DNA from: DATCLS01 sp035296625
Lineage (GTDB): Bacteria; Actinomycetota; Acidimicrobiia; Acidimicrobiales; VFJN01
Direction: 5' to 3'
Assembly (NCBI GenBank): GCA_035296625.1
Contig: DATHAO010000021.1
Coordinates: forward strand, 19,022-83,021
Length of the DNA stretch: 64,000 nt
Both the position numbers and the translations under genes were made by a program. Position 1 is the first letter of the stretch; the number at the start of each line of letters is the position of its first letter. A model generated the notes under the pieces. It did not search any database, was not told the origin of the DNA, and saw only the letters and a list, made by a program, of their open reading frames with translations. Positions 63,616 to 64,000 of this stretch are shown here, piece by piece.

Positions 63616-63653
63616 ACGAGGAGGGGGTGGTCGCTCGGCCACCCCCTCCTCGT
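63616..63653. terminator. Strong bidirectional terminator
   Basis: Fifteen-base perfect arms (ACGAGGAGGGGGTGG and its complement) flank an 8-base loop. It lies between the convergent ArsC-like and aldehyde dehydrogenase genes and is the strongest hairpin I found in the window. Confidence 0.85.
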
Positions 63654-63666
63654 TCGACCGTGTGGC

Positions 63667-64000
63667 TTACAGCTGCATCGACTTGACCTCGAGGAACTCC
63701 TCGAAGCCGTGCTGGCCGTACTCGCGGCCGTAGCCGCTGTTCTTGAAGCCGCCGAACGGGGCGCTCGGATTGAACGCCCCTCCGTTGACCTCGATCTGGC
63801 CCGTGCGGACGCGGCGGGCGAACGCCTTGGCGCGCTCGTCGTCGGCCGACCACACGCCGCCGGACAGGCCGTAGGCCGAGTCGTTGGCGATGCGGGCGGC
63901 GTCGTCCTCGTCCTCGTAGGCGATGATCGACAGGACCGGCCCGAAGATCTCCTCCTGGGCGATCGTCATGTCGTTGCGCACCTCGGAGAACACGGTGGGC
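63667..64000 (-). CDS. Aldehyde dehydrogenase family protein (C-terminal part; 5' end outside window)
   Basis: The last ~111 residues of an NAD(P)-dependent aldehyde dehydrogenase. PTVFSEVRNDMTIAQEEIFG, PVLSIIAY, ANDSAYGLSGGVWS, GQIEVNGGAFNPSAPFGGFK and NSGYGREYGQHGFEEFLEVK are typical C-terminal motifs. The catalytic Cys and Glu lie outside the window. The substrate cannot be told from this part. Confidence 0.9.
   Translation of the reverse strand, partial: PTVFSEVRNDMTIAQEEIFGPVLSIIAYEDEDDAARIANDSAYGLSGGVWSADDERAKAFARRVRTGQIEVNGGAFNPSAPFGGFKNSGYGREYGQHGFEEFLEVKSMQL

Overview
The window is very GC-rich bacterial chromosome. Gene families are typical of Actinomycetota: two WhiB proteins, SenX3-RegX3, BsaP, UPF0182, an F420-associated metalloprotease family, an XRE-DUF5753 regulator and a DivIVA-type protein. 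I infer a member of the Acidimicrobiia or a close relative; this rests on family content only, since no rRNA or tRNA gene is present. Genes are dense, mostly intact and on both strands, with no insertion sequence, integrase, CRISPR array or clear phage block.

Layout. 1-9315: UPF0182 membrane protein (partial), a giant DivIVA/coiled-coil protein ending in a phage Mu F-like Cys motif, a PDZ-Lon protease, a 790-aa two-anchor protein of unknown function and a HEAT protein. 9596-13058: bsaP-bioB, mreB, a small membrane protein and moaE. 13329-18792: a serine-protease-fold protein without its catalytic triad, an epimerase, a DUF2342-like protein and an MFS transporter. 18853-30883: a one-direction phosphate block (ppk, rmuC, nudix, pstS-pstC-pstA-pstB, phoU, surE, senX3, regX3) with a phased Pho box before pstS. 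30959-35733: two whiB genes, tatA-ECF sigma-anti-sigma, a formiminotransferase-like gene and a macro-domain gene. 35967-41435: surface genes (repeat-bearing acyltransferase, a frameshifted gene, a glycosyltransferase-methyltransferase fusion and a Thr-rich anchored protein). 41474-52193: VWA and MoxR-type AAA genes with an XRE-DUF5753 regulator, among GH1-, ADP-ribosylglycohydrolase- and GH2-like genes with altered catalytic motifs, then a GNAT and a nucleotidyltransferase. 52450-55987: sdhCAB. 56117-64000: a polysaccharide chain-length/tyrosine-kinase-like protein, sarcosine-oxidase-type oxidase, HxlR regulator, DUF7064-like protein, SCP2-like protein, Fpg/Nei glycosylase, malate dehydrogenase, ArsC-like protein and an aldehyde dehydrogenase (partial).

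How it works together. The phosphate block joins sensing (SenX3-RegX3, PhoU), uptake (PstSCAB) and storage (Ppk). Two themes stand out. Several enzyme folds have lost or changed catalytic residues (HtrA-, GH1-, ADP-ribosylglycohydrolase- and GH2-like). Tandem repeats are common: those inside clear coding frames have periods of 18, 39 and 48 nt, while two repeats between genes have periods of 44 and about 16 nt. Short perfect palindromes lie just upstream of a whiB gene, the pseudo-protease and the XRE regulator, and GC-rich hairpins separate many convergent gene pairs.
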